A DNA stretch of 64,000 nt, taken from the NCBI RefSeq assembly GCF_014641555.1, contig NZ_BMHY01000003.1, positions 575,367-639,366 on the forward strand, given 5' to 3'. Below are positions 42,573 through 50,895 of this stretch, piece after piece (within the stretch, counting starts at the first letter, position 1; every line of letters begins with the position of its first letter). The position numbers were made by a program, and so were the translations under genes. Under the pieces are notes generated by a model. It had not been told where the DNA came from and searched no databases. It saw nothing but the letters and a program-made list of their open reading frames with translations. This DNA comes from Paenibacillus radicis (ex Gao et al. 2016). GTDB taxonomy: Bacteria > Bacillota > Bacilli > Paenibacillales > Paenibacillaceae.

Positions 42573-43904
42573 CTAACCTGCAACATTAACTTCTATTGAT
42601 GGATCAATCTTCTTTTTGAGAGCTCCGCTATCCAAAGCAAGTTTCAATAAACTCGCACTTGTCGGATTCAAGCGTTCTTTTCCTATTCCAAAATGCTTTT
42701 CTAAATCTTTAATGTCCATTTCCACTAATGTAGTCGCCTCATGATTCCGTTTAAAGTAATTCATTGAAAATTGTTTATTGTTAATCAGTAGTAAGAATGA
42801 TAGCTCGTGTCTTAAAGTTACAAGATCCACGGTCGATCCTAAAAACTCTAATTTTGCCTGATCTTCCTTTAACCAAGTACGTACATCAACAACCTTTTTA
42901 TGCTTATAAATATTATCAACGGGGTTTCCCGTTCCATTATGTTCAAACTCAACTTCTCCAAAAATTTCTTCAACCATTTCTCGGTATAAGGCTAATTCTA
43001 CATCGAAATTCTTACCTATGTTTATTTCACTAATTTCTTTCTCTTTTTCAAAAAACTCAAACCCACCAGAAGGTACGAACTGAAAATATCCTGGTCTAGC
43101 TGCAACATCTTCCGACCTTTTTATAACCAAGACACGATATTCATCATCGTTCGTCAAATAAACGACCAGCATTTGCACACCTAATAAGGAGTATCTCCCT
43201 TTGCCAGTTATTAAAATTTCTTCTTCCTGCTGAGAGGTATGTATGTTTTGCCTCATTTTCAAACGATTAAGCATTTGATCTTTGGAAAAACTCAAAAACC
43301 TATCTTTATATTTCTTGTATGCAAGATATAATTCAAATTCCAAAACATGGCTTGTAGCAACATTAAGCTTATATGTAGCTATTTTAGCTATAAATCCTTT
43401 AATCTGACCAAAAGCATCCAACTTCATAGTTGTTAAGACAAAACCCGCTAAGTCTGGTCTCTTTATGGTTTTCCCCATTAACCGAATGTACCTTTTACTA
43501 ATACCACTTAATATTATATTTTCTTCAATTTTAGTACTCTCAAGTTCGCCAATATCTTTATAAGAATTAGATATGCCCCTACTTGCTGAATAAACAGTAG
43601 TTACATAAGAAATGCCGAACAGACTGACTAGATTTTGTTCTCCGTATAATTTTTTAATTACGTTCATTTGCCAAGTTTGAAATTCTTCAGTAGCCAATGT
43701 GTCATAGTATTTCTTTCGATTACCATCTATTTTCTGAGAGAAAGTCACTTTTACCAGAAAAGCAAAAAGCATATGTAATGGTTTATAGCCAGATATCTTG
43801 TCTATTATTTCATTTAATGATACAAGCACAAAAACGCCAATTAGAAATCTTCCCAAATAGGGTATATTTATTAACCAACTCCAGATCGTATCCAGAAAAG
43901 TCAT
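42573..43904 (-). CDS. Membrane-anchored Nudix-like protein
   Basis: A 443-residue protein. The ATG at 43904 has an ideal ribosome site (aaggag, six bases away). The open frame extends 13 codons further without one. A hydrophobic segment near the N-terminus (about 14-32, LGRFLIGVFVLVSL) would anchor it to the membrane. A middle region of about 200 residues has no recognisable domain. The C-terminal part (about 236-400) looks like a Nudix hydrolase: VQMLVVYLTNDDEYRVLVIKR, PSGGFEF, and REMVEEIFGE (308-317), matching the R-E-U-x-E-E-x-G core. About a dozen extra residues separate the box glycine from the core, so activity is uncertain. The gene is clearly more AT-rich than its neighbours and lies between two gene remnants, which suggests acquisition by transfer. 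Function unknown; a signalling-nucleotide or defence role is possible. Confidence 0.65.
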   Translation of the reverse strand: MTFLDTIWSWLINIPYLGRFLIGVFVLVSLNEIIDKISGYKPLHMLFAFLVKVTFSQKIDGNRKKYYDTLATEEFQTWQMNVIKKLYGEQNLVSLFGISYVTTVYSASRGISNSYKDIGELESTKIEENIILSGISKRYIRLMGKTIKRPDLAGFVLTTMKLDAFGQIKGFIAKIATYKLNVATSHVLEFELYLAYKKYKDRFLSFSKDQMLNRLKMRQNIHTSQQEEEILITGKGRYSLLGVQMLVVYLTNDDEYRVLVIKRSEDVAARPGYFQFVPSGGFEFFEKEKEISEINIGKNFDVELALYREMVEEIFGEVEFEHNGTGNPVDNIYKHKKVVDVRTWLKEDQAKLEFLGSTVDLVTLRHELSFLLLINNKQFSMNYFKRNHEATTLVEMDIKDLEKHFGIGKERLNPTSASLLKLALDSGALKKKIDPSIEVNVAG

Positions 43905-44084
43905 AGGTGTCTCCTTAATAGATGATCTCTTATAATTTAACATATTTTAAAATTTAATTAGATAAAAATCAATATATTCTCTCGCATGAAAATATTTTCA
44001 GCTTAAAGAAGACTCCCAAAGGATGCTTTATTTCATTTGAGTTCCCTTCCCTAATAATACATTCATGTTCTTTTACATAGAATA

Positions 44085-44117
44085 GGACAGACCGGCCTCA
44101 TCAGGCCGGGTCTGTCC
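44085..44117. terminator. Strong hairpin in the intergenic region before the gene fragment
   Basis: Stem GGACAGACC-GGCCT / AGGCCGGGTCTGTCC with a single bulge and a four-base loop. GC-rich and symmetrical, it could end transcription on either strand. The rest of 43905-44136 holds nothing I can name. Confidence 0.65.
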
Positions 44118-44136
44118 CGCTTCGTTCTTCAATGCT

Positions 44137-44242
44137 TTTACCCATATCAAAGCCATCCACACAGCCTAAATTAGCATCTGATAGAGACAGGTCCAAGTAT
44201 TCCATTACTTTATCTTTTAACCAGTGATCACGCTGGCTTCCT
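44137..44242 (-). pseudogene. Fragment of a paralogue of the 121-residue gene at 48179-48544
   Basis: On the - strand the sequence translates to GSQRDHWLKDKVMEYLDLSL then SDANLGCVDGFDMGK. This matches residues 18-52 of the intact protein at 48179-48544 with four differences. DNA identity is high and collinear with 48389-48494. No start or stop frames the fragment, and both flanks are unrelated, so it is the remnant of a duplicated gene. Confidence 0.85.
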
Positions 44243-44374
44243 AATTATAGCAAAGAAACTTTGTATTCTACAGGATACTCATACGCAAACCACATTAAAA
44301 TTACAAACGCCCATTCCCTTTTCTCCGCTCTTACATACAATGCTTTAGCCCATCAAATAAGGAGTGACAAGATC

Positions 44375-44752
44375 ATGTCATTTTTTCCGCCTTCAGGTCC
44401 CCCGGGGTTCCCAGGTTCCCCAGGATTCCCCGGATTTCCAGGGCAGCCCGGACAACCAGGACCGCCTGGGCCGCCCGGACAACCGGGACAGCCGGGAGCC
44501 ATGGGTCCCAGCTCGCCTCCTCCAGCATTCACCCCTCAGCAGCCTGCGGTTACACCCTTTGCTGTTGACCCCAGAGCGATAGCCGGCTGTTTATTTCGGA
44601 ATACGTACGTTTGGCTCGTGAATCGAAATCAATTCTGGTTTTACCCGGTTTTCGTAGGACGCACCTCGGTTGCAGGGTTTCAATGGAACGGCAGGTTTTG
44701 GGCTTATACTGGAATAAGCCTGCAGTCGATTCAACAATTTCAATGTTTCTAA
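44375..44752 (+). CDS. Collagen-like protein with Gly-X-Pro repeat and novel C-terminal domain
   Basis: A 125-residue protein. The ATG at 44375 follows an aaggag ribosome site (44358-44363). The open frame before it has no such site. After MSFFPPS come eleven consecutive Gly-X-Pro triplets (residues 8-40: GPP GFP GSP GFP GFP GQP GQP GPP GPP GQP GQP), then GAM-GPS and a Pro/Ala linker. The C-terminal domain (about 68-125) is rich in aromatics (WLVNRNQFWFYPVFVGRTS, FQWNGRFWAYTGISL), contains two Cys and looks like a small beta domain. No signal peptide. Collagen-like proteins of this size are typical of spore surfaces in Bacillales. Proline in every Y position is the preferred target of prolyl 4-hydroxylase, which is encoded at 33280-33927. 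Confidence 0.82.
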   Translation: MSFFPPSGPPGFPGSPGFPGFPGQPGQPGPPGPPGQPGQPGAMGPSSPPPAFTPQQPAVTPFAVDPRAIAGCLFRNTYVWLVNRNQFWFYPVFVGRTSVAGFQWNGRFWAYTGISLQSIQQFQCF

Positions 44753-44763
44753 ATGAACTCACC

Positions 44764-44797
44764 AAAAAGCTCCATTCCATTAGGAATAGAGCTTTTT
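44764..44797. terminator. Terminator after the collagen-like gene
   Basis: Fifteen-base stem AAAAAGCTCCATTCC / GGAATAGAGCTTTTT with one mismatch and an ATTA loop. The flanking A and T runs allow both directions. Confidence 0.88.
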
Positions 44798-44865
44798 GCT
44801 TTATCGGCAGCTAGAAATCGTTTAGCAGGTTTACAAGTTAGTAAGGCTTAGCAGGAACAGCTATG

Positions 44866-45417
44866 TCAAAACAAGAATCGATCGTAGCCACCATCTTCAA
44901 CATTTGTTATGCCTTCAATCGCAAGTAATTTTTTCTTCATCTCAAGTCCGCCTCTAAAGCCCGTTAGCTTCCGATTGGCCCCAATTACTCTATGACAAGG
45001 TAATAGAATAGGAATGGGATTGGCTCCGTTCGCTGCGCCAACCGCCCGAACAGCCTGCGGCCTGCCTATTGCCCTGGCGATTTCTCCATAGGATCTGGTT
45101 TCACCATAAGGTATTTTCCCAAGCTCTTCCCATACTTGCTGCTGAAAGTCAGTCCCGATTAAATCAAGCTGAACACCTTCAATTGACAATTGCTCCCCTG
45201 CAAAATAACCCTCAAGCCATTCTATAATCCCTGTATGCTTAATGGCTTCATGATCTTCCTTTAGCTCTCCCTTAGGGATAATACGACTAATCCAGCTTTG
45301 GAAATCCGCTACTCCCTCATGCGGAAATATGATTCGGCATAAGCCTTTTTCCGTAGCAAGCAGAAGCCAATTGCTCTGATCGAATTCAACTCTTGTCCAC
45401 ATTAGTTCATTTCTCAT
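44866..45417 (-). CDS. adaB: Methylated-DNA--protein-cysteine methyltransferase (AdaB/Ogt type)
   Basis: A 183-residue O6-alkylguanine-DNA alkyltransferase. The acceptor motif LLPCHRVIGANRKLTGFRGG places the active cysteine at C141. The winged-helix segment GETRSYGEIARAIGRPQAVR precedes it with the DNA-binding Arg finger region. It removes O6-methyl groups from guanine by irreversible transfer to itself. The ATG at 45417 has an aaaggaa ribosome site and lies 16 bases after the adaA stop, giving the adaA-adaB operon of the adaptive response as in Bacillus subtilis. A longer upstream frame overlaps adaA and is not needed. Confidence 0.92.
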   Translation of the reverse strand: MRNELMWTRVEFDQSNWLLLATEKGLCRIIFPHEGVADFQSWISRIIPKGELKEDHEAIKHTGIIEWLEGYFAGEQLSIEGVQLDLIGTDFQQQVWEELGKIPYGETRSYGEIARAIGRPQAVRAVGAANGANPIPILLPCHRVIGANRKLTGFRGGLEMKKKLLAIEGITNVEDGGYDRFLF

Positions 45418-45433
45418 GCCTGTCTTCCTTTCA

Positions 45434-46015
45434 TTAGTCCGTCCTTGACTCAGCATTACTTTGTATAGCAGCTCTATAAGCTGTTGGGGATAGACCCGTT
45501 TGCTCACGAAACCACACAGCAAAATGTGAAGCATGTTTATAACCAACAGATAAAGCTATGCCGCTTATGGTCAGCTTCCTATCCGCCAGGAGAAATTTCG
45601 CTTCCTTTAGCCTTACTTGATGAAGCCGCTCAATTGGTGTGCGATCTGTAACACGTTTATAGGTACGTTGCAAATGATACGGGCTAATGGCGAGTTGATC
45701 TGCCAGTGAGGATAAGGTTAACGCTGATGTATAATTTGCTGAAATAATCGCATCGACTTGTGCAGCTAGCATGGCATCTGGATTTAATGTACCCGGGGTT
45801 TCGGGCTTGCAACGCTTGCAAGGTCTAAAGCCGTCGCGTATTGCAGACTTTAAATTTGGATATAACGTAATATTTTCTCGTTTGGGTGTACGGGCTCGGC
45901 ATGAAGGGCGACATACAATCTTTGTCGTCTTTACACCGGTATAGTAAATACCATCATAGGTTGGCTGTCTGTTCACGATAGACTCGTAAACCTTATCGAA
46001 TAACTCTGTATCCAT
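45434..46015 (-). CDS. adaA: AdaA: methylphosphotriester-DNA methyltransferase and AraC-type activator
   Basis: A 193-residue protein with the N-terminal Ada zinc domain (about 8-75; Cys 35, 39, 66 and 69 in TKIVCRPSCRAR and GFRPCKRCKPE) and a C-terminal AraC helix-turn-helix (about 90-188; LSSLADQLAISPYHLQRTYK and SGIALSVGYKHASHFAVWFR). One of the zinc cysteines accepts the methyl group from a damaged phosphate backbone, turning the protein into an activator of its own operon. Followed by adaB. Confidence 0.93.
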   Translation of the reverse strand: MDTELFDKVYESIVNRQPTYDGIYYTGVKTTKIVCRPSCRARTPKRENITLYPNLKSAIRDGFRPCKRCKPETPGTLNPDAMLAAQVDAIISANYTSALTLSSLADQLAISPYHLQRTYKRVTDRTPIERLHQVRLKEAKFLLADRKLTISGIALSVGYKHASHFAVWFREQTGLSPTAYRAAIQSNAESRTD

Positions 46016-46174
46016 CGCCTCAGCTCCTCACCGCCATATTACATTCAGTATAACCATGTTGATGAGGAAGCCCAAGAAAATCAGAATACGATAGCAACAT
46101 TTCGACAATAGCTCCAAACTATAACACACATGAATTCATAACAGGAGTTGTACCGGGCTGTTTCTCTTCAGGTA

Positions 46175-48010
46175 TCAAAAACTCAATTGATTAAGCCACC
46201 GGGTCAATGCCGAGAGCGGCCCGGTTCTAATTTCTTCTTCAACGGAAATCGCATCCTCGGGGTAGTCTGTTATAATCCCGTCGACACCCATGCTGAAGAA
46301 TCGCCCCATGCTGTCTGTGCTATTTATGGTCCAGACGTAAATCGGCTTATGATGCTGTTTGGCCGAAGCGATGACCGATTCTTTGGCCATATATTCTTCC
46401 ATAACGACAAAATCGGCATGAAGCCGCCCCATATCCGGGACACCGGCGAACACGATATACCCCACCTGAAGCTCAGGTGCCGAAGCTTTGACTTGCTGCA
46501 CGATCTCATAATCCAGCGACTGCACCACACATTCTTTTTCAAAATCATTCTCGTGTACGATCCGGGTAAAGGTATCCACCAGATTTTTTTCCATTCCATG
46601 TGTTTTAATTTCAATGTTTAGCTTGATTTTGCCTCTGGCCATCTCCATCACTTCTGCCAGACTGCTGATTCGCCCTGTGAAATCCCCCTGCTTCACTTCC
46701 AGCTTTCGTAATTCATCCATCGTCAGGTCATACACCTGTGCATGGGTACCTGTCAGACGCTTCAAATTGGTATCATGTATAACGGCAAGGTCGCCGTCCT
46801 TGGTTTCTAATATGTCGATTTCCGCGTAATCCGCCTTCGCCTCAATAGCACCCTGTATAGCTTCAATCGTATTCTCCGGCCCCTTAGAAACGTATCCTCG
46901 ATGGGCCATAATCTCAATTTTTTTATCCGCCATCTGCATTTCATCAATGGCAGGCAGCAGAGCAAGTGCCGCTGCAAAAACGGTAATTGAACCAAGACCG
47001 ATTATTTTCTTTTTATGCTTATGCAGCAATCCTAGCTTCAGAGTGAAACGATCCTCCCAGCCCTTTAGTTCAGGAAGCTGCAGCACGGCATGATTCGGGT
47101 CCGCTTTCACCATATATAACCGGGTAATCGTGGCCATATAAAGCGGCATTGAAAATAGCGTCGCCAGATAGAGGGATAATACGGCGCTCTTCAAAGCGAC
47201 GATCCGCACCACACCGGCAAATACCGTCTGCCGCTCCCATAGCGCGTATAGAAGACCAACAGCTCCTACAATACCTACAATCAGCAAAATGACAACGAGC
47301 AGATACAATAACGTGACCGACAGCATGACGACAGATATGCGGAGATATCTTTTTGTCAGGAATGCAGCGCTTTTTCTCGCCGCCTTCCGAAAGCCTGCCA
47401 CCCCCTCGATCACCACAATATGAAGCAAGAAGGTCCAGCGAATATTGAAAAACAACATAATCGCCAATACGCTGATAAGCAGCAGTGTTCCTCCGCCTGT
47501 TTTTACCAGCTCACCCGAGATAAAATTCGGGATATCCAGAGACGGCAGCAGCGAAGCGCCAAGTCCGCCACCAAGTGGTAGAAACAACAGCAGATAGATC
47601 GCCATCCCTAGAAATCCATATTTAAACAAGGACGGAAGATAGGAAAGCGACTGCAAAAACGCCTGAACAAGTCCGATACGCTGCCTTTTGTGACCATAAT
47701 ACGTCAGAATAATTAAAACTGAGAACTCTATAAATATCAGCAGTGTGGCGATAGGAATCAGAATTAGCATGCATAATATGCCATACTTGCTCATCGCAAA
47801 TTGCAGCAGCTCGTAATTGGTAGCGCCGGCAAACCCGCCTAAGTGGAGAAATCCGCGAAATACGGATGAAATAGCTGGAATAAAAACAAATAACGTTAGC
47901 GCCTTATACAGAAGTTCGAAAATAAATATTTCACGGTACGAAAAAGCAAGAATCCGAAAAATATCGGCAATCTGCTTATGTATCGGAACCTTTGAAGCTT
48001 TGTTCATCAT
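46175..48010 (-). CDS. Membrane glycerophosphodiester phosphodiesterase
   Basis: A 611-residue protein in two halves. Residues about 15-340 contain eight or so hydrophobic helices (GPDPase membrane domain). Residues about 355-600 are a GDPD catalytic domain: IMAHRGYVSKGPENTIEA (catalytic His and Arg, Glu-Asn-Thr), YAEIDILETKDGDLAVIHD (metal-binding Glu, Asp and second His) and KLNIEIKTHG. It hydrolyses glycerophosphodiesters, possibly lipoteichoic acid fragments, outside or at the membrane. Fusions of this kind are common in Bacillota. Monocistronic. Confidence 0.92.
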   Translation of the reverse strand: MMNKASKVPIHKQIADIFRILAFSYREIFIFELLYKALTLFVFIPAISSVFRGFLHLGGFAGATNYELLQFAMSKYGILCMLILIPIATLLIFIEFSVLIILTYYGHKRQRIGLVQAFLQSLSYLPSLFKYGFLGMAIYLLLFLPLGGGLGASLLPSLDIPNFISGELVKTGGGTLLLISVLAIMLFFNIRWTFLLHIVVIEGVAGFRKAARKSAAFLTKRYLRISVVMLSVTLLYLLVVILLIVGIVGAVGLLYALWERQTVFAGVVRIVALKSAVLSLYLATLFSMPLYMATITRLYMVKADPNHAVLQLPELKGWEDRFTLKLGLLHKHKKKIIGLGSITVFAAALALLPAIDEMQMADKKIEIMAHRGYVSKGPENTIEAIQGAIEAKADYAEIDILETKDGDLAVIHDTNLKRLTGTHAQVYDLTMDELRKLEVKQGDFTGRISSLAEVMEMARGKIKLNIEIKTHGMEKNLVDTFTRIVHENDFEKECVVQSLDYEIVQQVKASAPELQVGYIVFAGVPDMGRLHADFVVMEEYMAKESVIASAKQHHKPIYVWTINSTDSMGRFFSMGVDGIITDYPEDAISVEEEIRTGPLSALTRWLNQLSF

Positions 48011-48130
48011 TGGACACCTGCTTATAAAGTCGAATTATCCTTTATTTTAACAAAAGTAAAAGGGTAAAGCATGGACTAGCGACCTTACAGCTAAGCTAAG
48101 GATTCTACTTCTGTAATAAAATGCTGCAAA

Positions 48131-48156
48131 AACCCCAACCTCATACGGCTGGGGTT
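48131..48156. repeat. Dispersed hairpin repeat, copy 3
   Basis: AACCCCAACC / GGCTGGGGTT (one mismatch), loop tcatac, then ctatctattggtggagg as in copy 5. It ends close to the stop of the 121-residue gene and may terminate it. Confidence 0.75.
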
Positions 48157-48178
48157 CTATCTATTGGTGGAGGTCATG

Positions 48179-48544
48179 CTATAGCGAAAAATCGGTAACA
48201 CCCTTTTTATAGGCATATTTCAAAGTATATGTTTCATCCGCCTTCCCATAGGGCATTGTAGCAATTTTGATGCGAGTATAATCGAGCCTGCTTTCTCTTA
48301 AAACTCTTTTTACCAAGGCTATGCTCCGTTCCTCTTCTGTAATGATGCAAAATATATGAAGAGCATACTTCTTAGGGTCAGAAATACATTTACCCATATC
48401 AAAGCCATCGACAGAGCCTAAGTTAGCATCTGCCAGGGATAGTTCCAAGTATTCCATTACTTTATCTTTTAACCAGTGGTCGCGCTGGCTGCCTCTTTCA
48501 CTTTTCAAAGGATATTGCACCACTAACCAAAATCTTTCACTCAT
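48179..48544 (-). CDS. Uncharacterised 121-residue cytoplasmic protein
   Basis: I do not recognise the family. The protein is soluble, alpha/beta, with a charged N-terminal half (RGSQRDHWLKDKVMEYLELS) and strand-rich C-terminal half (YALHIFCIITEEERSIALVK, IKIATMPYGKADETYTLKYA). It resembles small housekeeping proteins of Bacillales rather than enzymes, and no catalytic motif stands out. Part of a second copy survives at 44137-44242, so the gene was once duplicated. Start at 48544 by size and hydrophilic N-terminus (MSERFWLVVQYPLK). Confidence 0.7.
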   Translation of the reverse strand: MSERFWLVVQYPLKSERGSQRDHWLKDKVMEYLELSLADANLGSVDGFDMGKCISDPKKYALHIFCIITEEERSIALVKRVLRESRLDYTRIKIATMPYGKADETYTLKYAYKKGVTDFSL

Positions 48545-48656
48545 TCAGACTCACCTGCCAATCTATAGTAATAGATGAACATGAATACTTCCAAACTCTA
48601 TCCGTATTGTATGGGTTCATTGGAGAAAGCTCAAGGGCGAATCTATCAGTTAAAGT

Positions 48657-48698
48657 GAAGTAAGCTGGCTCCGATTGACTATCGGAACCAGCTTACTT
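48657..48698 (-). terminator. Terminator of the iron-siderophore operon
   Basis: Stem AAGTAAGCTGG-TTCCGAT / ATCGGAG-CCAGCTTACTT (about 18 pairs, one mismatch) directly after the stop codon of the reductase gene. Confidence 0.85.
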
Positions 48699-49717
48699 TA
48701 GTTATATAATTTCTTATTCAACTCTCTAAACCGCTCGTTGTGAGAAGAAACATACGCCATTCCGGGCGCTTCGGGGTCGAGATAACGTTTCGCGCTATTA
48801 ATGGCCAGAGCCGCATCATTGAATGCACCGGCAATCAGCCTCACCTTGCTCTTGTGCGTGACACAATCGCCTGCGCCAAAGATGCCAGCCACATTCGTTT
48901 CTGCCTGCTCATTTACAATCAGCCCACTCTCACCAATACGAAGCCCCCAATTTAAGAGCGATCCGTAGTTCCCGCTATAGCCATGATTGATGATGACAGC
49001 ATCAACGTCCAACCGCTCGGTTACATTGTTCGTCATATGAGCAATTGTAACCTGATGAATTTGCTCTCCTTGTCCATGCAATTGAATGATTTGATAGGGT
49101 GTTCGGATATTCGTCAATTCATGTATGCTGGCTACATTGCGTTCCATAGCGCGAAATTCTGTGCTGCGATGAACAACCGTTACCCGCTCCGCCACTTCAG
49201 CCAGCTCAAGCGCCCAATCCACTGCCGAGTTGCCGCCACCGGAGATAAGTACATGCTTGTTACGAAAACTGCTCAAATCCTGAACCGTATAGTAAAGGTT
49301 GGTGAGCTCATACCGATCCGCACCTTCAATGTCCAGCTTCTGCAGCTCTGTAATCCCGCGTCCAGCAGCTATAATAACCGTTCTAGTATAATGCTGTTGT
49401 CCTGTATTCGTCCTTAAAATGAACGTCCCGTCTGCCTGACGCTGCAAGTCGTCTACTCGCTGATTAAACACGAGTGTCGGTTCAAAGGTTAAAGCTTGCC
49501 CGGCGAGCCATGAAATCAGCTTATCGCAGCGAATGGGGGGAATGCCCCCTACATCCCAAATCGTTTTTTCCGAGTAGGTATGCAGAAATCCGCCCAATTC
49601 ACCTGCTCCCTCTATCAGCTTAATCTTCATGTTGCGCATGCCACCGTAAAATGCGGCATACATGCCAGCCGGTCCGCCACCAATGATTGTGACATCGTAA
49701 AGCTCATCTTTGTTCAT
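48698..49717 (-). CDS. Ferredoxin-NADP reductase-like flavoenzyme (YumC/YcgT type)
   Basis: A 339-residue thioredoxin-reductase-fold enzyme without the redox CxxC pair: FAD loop IIGGGPAGMYAAFYGG (11-26), NAD(P) loop ISGGGNSAVDWALELA (about 158-173), and the C-terminal FAD motif GIFGAGDCVTHKS. This is the type-2 ferredoxin/flavodoxin-NADP+ reductase of Bacillota. It lies 33 bases downstream of a siderophore-binding lipoprotein and shares its Fur-type control, so a role in reductive release of iron from ferric siderophores, as reported for YcgT-type enzymes, is likely. Confidence 0.9.
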   Translation of the reverse strand: MNKDELYDVTIIGGGPAGMYAAFYGGMRNMKIKLIEGAGELGGFLHTYSEKTIWDVGGIPPIRCDKLISWLAGQALTFEPTLVFNQRVDDLQRQADGTFILRTNTGQQHYTRTVIIAAGRGITELQKLDIEGADRYELTNLYYTVQDLSSFRNKHVLISGGGNSAVDWALELAEVAERVTVVHRSTEFRAMERNVASIHELTNIRTPYQIIQLHGQGEQIHQVTIAHMTNNVTERLDVDAVIINHGYSGNYGSLLNWGLRIGESGLIVNEQAETNVAGIFGAGDCVTHKSKVRLIAGAFNDAALAINSAKRYLDPEAPGMAYVSSHNERFRELNKKLYN

Positions 49718-49750
49718 AATCAGTAATCTCCTTTTGCTGGCCGATTCCGA

Positions 49751-50761
49751 CTATTGTTGTTTGTTTTCGAATATGGAAACAACCTCATCTATGGCATAAC
49801 TATCGGCAAGCGGAGCCATACCCAGATTAAACCATTCTTTGCCTCCAACCATGTAAACGTGATTTGCTTTGACCGCTTTCATGTTTTTCCACAATGAGCT
49901 ATTCAGTATGTGAGCATATTTATCCTGCAGCTCAGCCTTCGTCTCATCATCAAGCTGTACAATGATATGGTCCGCATCATACTCCGGAAGCACTTCCAAC
50001 GAAACGGTCAGCGTAGACTCATTCTGCGGGTAATTTTCGACGGGCTTCAGACCCAATTGATTATGAATAAAATTACCTCGGTCAATATTCGGACCATTAA
50101 TAATGATGCCATTGTCCATTATCCGCAAATACAGCACAGTCTCATCCTTGACCAGTTCGTCAAGCCGCGCTTTCGCTTTCGCTTCTTTATTTTTCAAGTC
50201 TTCAATAACCTTCTTAGCTGCATCCTGTTTACCCAGAACCTCGCCAATATCTCGAAGTTCATCTCTCCAGTCATCACGCTGCGGCAGAAGCACGGTTGGT
50301 GCAATTGCGGACAGCTGATCATAATCCTTCTCAGACCACCACGCAGGGGCAAGAATCAAATCCGGCTCACTATCCAAAATCATTTCGAAATTTGGTGTTT
50401 TTGCAATTCCCATTTTTATCGTATCTTTAAACGGCTGTTCCAGATAACTCTGAAACTCCTCATGATAATTTTGCACAGCAACCGGAGTTACACCCAGCGC
50501 GTACAAAAATTCGGGATAGACAACAGAAAGTCCAATCACCCGCTTAGGCTCGGCTGGAATTTCAATCTCTCCCTTTTCACTCTTCACAATTCTCGTCGTT
50601 GGACTGGAAGGACTTGCTGTAGGATCCGTCGCGTTTGACGACGAAGCAGGTGTTTCTGATCCAGGAGCAGTACCTTCTCCCTTATTGTTAACAGCACCAC
50701 ATGCTGTTCCTACCAGCAATAACACCATAATAATTAAACCGATCTTCCACTTGTGTCTCAT
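49751..50761 (-). CDS. Ferric-siderophore-binding lipoprotein
   Basis: A 336-residue periplasmic-binding-type lipoprotein of the iron/B12 (TroA/FeuA-like) fold. Signal peptide with lipobox VGTAC (Cys 21), a Ser/Pro/Thr linker to about 55, then EIPAEPKRVIGLSVVYPEFLYALG, and later conserved ILDSEPDLILAPAWW and DHIIVQLD. A Fur box lies 60-75 bases upstream and the next gene is a ferredoxin reductase. Upstream is a regulator whose C-terminal half has the same binding fold. Permease and ATPase genes are not in the window, so it must use components encoded elsewhere. Confidence 0.9.
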   Translation of the reverse strand: MRHKWKIGLIIMVLLLVGTACGAVNNKGEGTAPGSETPASSSNATDPTASPSSPTTRIVKSEKGEIEIPAEPKRVIGLSVVYPEFLYALGVTPVAVQNYHEEFQSYLEQPFKDTIKMGIAKTPNFEMILDSEPDLILAPAWWSEKDYDQLSAIAPTVLLPQRDDWRDELRDIGEVLGKQDAAKKVIEDLKNKEAKAKARLDELVKDETVLYLRIMDNGIIINGPNIDRGNFIHNQLGLKPVENYPQNESTLTVSLEVLPEYDADHIIVQLDDETKAELQDKYAHILNSSLWKNMKAVKANHVYMVGGKEWFNLGMAPLADSYAIDEVVSIFENKQQ

Positions 50762-50795
50762 TCACTAATCCCCCTACAACTATTTGTAATGAAAA

Positions 50796-50821
50796 CATCT
50801 ATTGAACACATTCAATAGATG
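50796..50821. promoter_or_regulatory. Perfect inverted repeat next to the Fur box (candidate Btr-type operator)
   Basis: CATCTATTGAA-CACA-TTCAATAGATG, 11 bases perfectly repeated in inverse with four between. It lies between the Fur box and the lipoprotein start and downstream of the AraC/binding-protein regulator gene. It could be the regulator's binding site or an RNA hairpin. On the - strand it is followed by TTTTCATT. Confidence 0.5.
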
Positions 50822-50823
50822 TT

Positions 50824-50838
50824 GATTATCATTATCAC
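50824..50838. promoter_or_regulatory. Fur box upstream of the siderophore-binding lipoprotein
   Basis: TGATTATCATTATCA matches the Bacillus 7-1-7 Fur consensus TGATAATNATTATCA at 14 of 15 positions. A TATACT hexamer on the - strand lies about 15 bases upstream of it, so the box sits at the start of transcription. Confidence 0.8.
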
Positions 50839-50895
50839 TAGTTAGTAGTATAGTTCATTTCTTTATGAGGTAATACTGATGAAAACGACTTTGTT

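Noticed and set aside
44364..44582. Second frame inside the collagen-like gene
   Set aside because: It is a by-product of the repetitive Gly-X-Pro codons. The main frame has the ribosome site and a plausible C-terminal domain.
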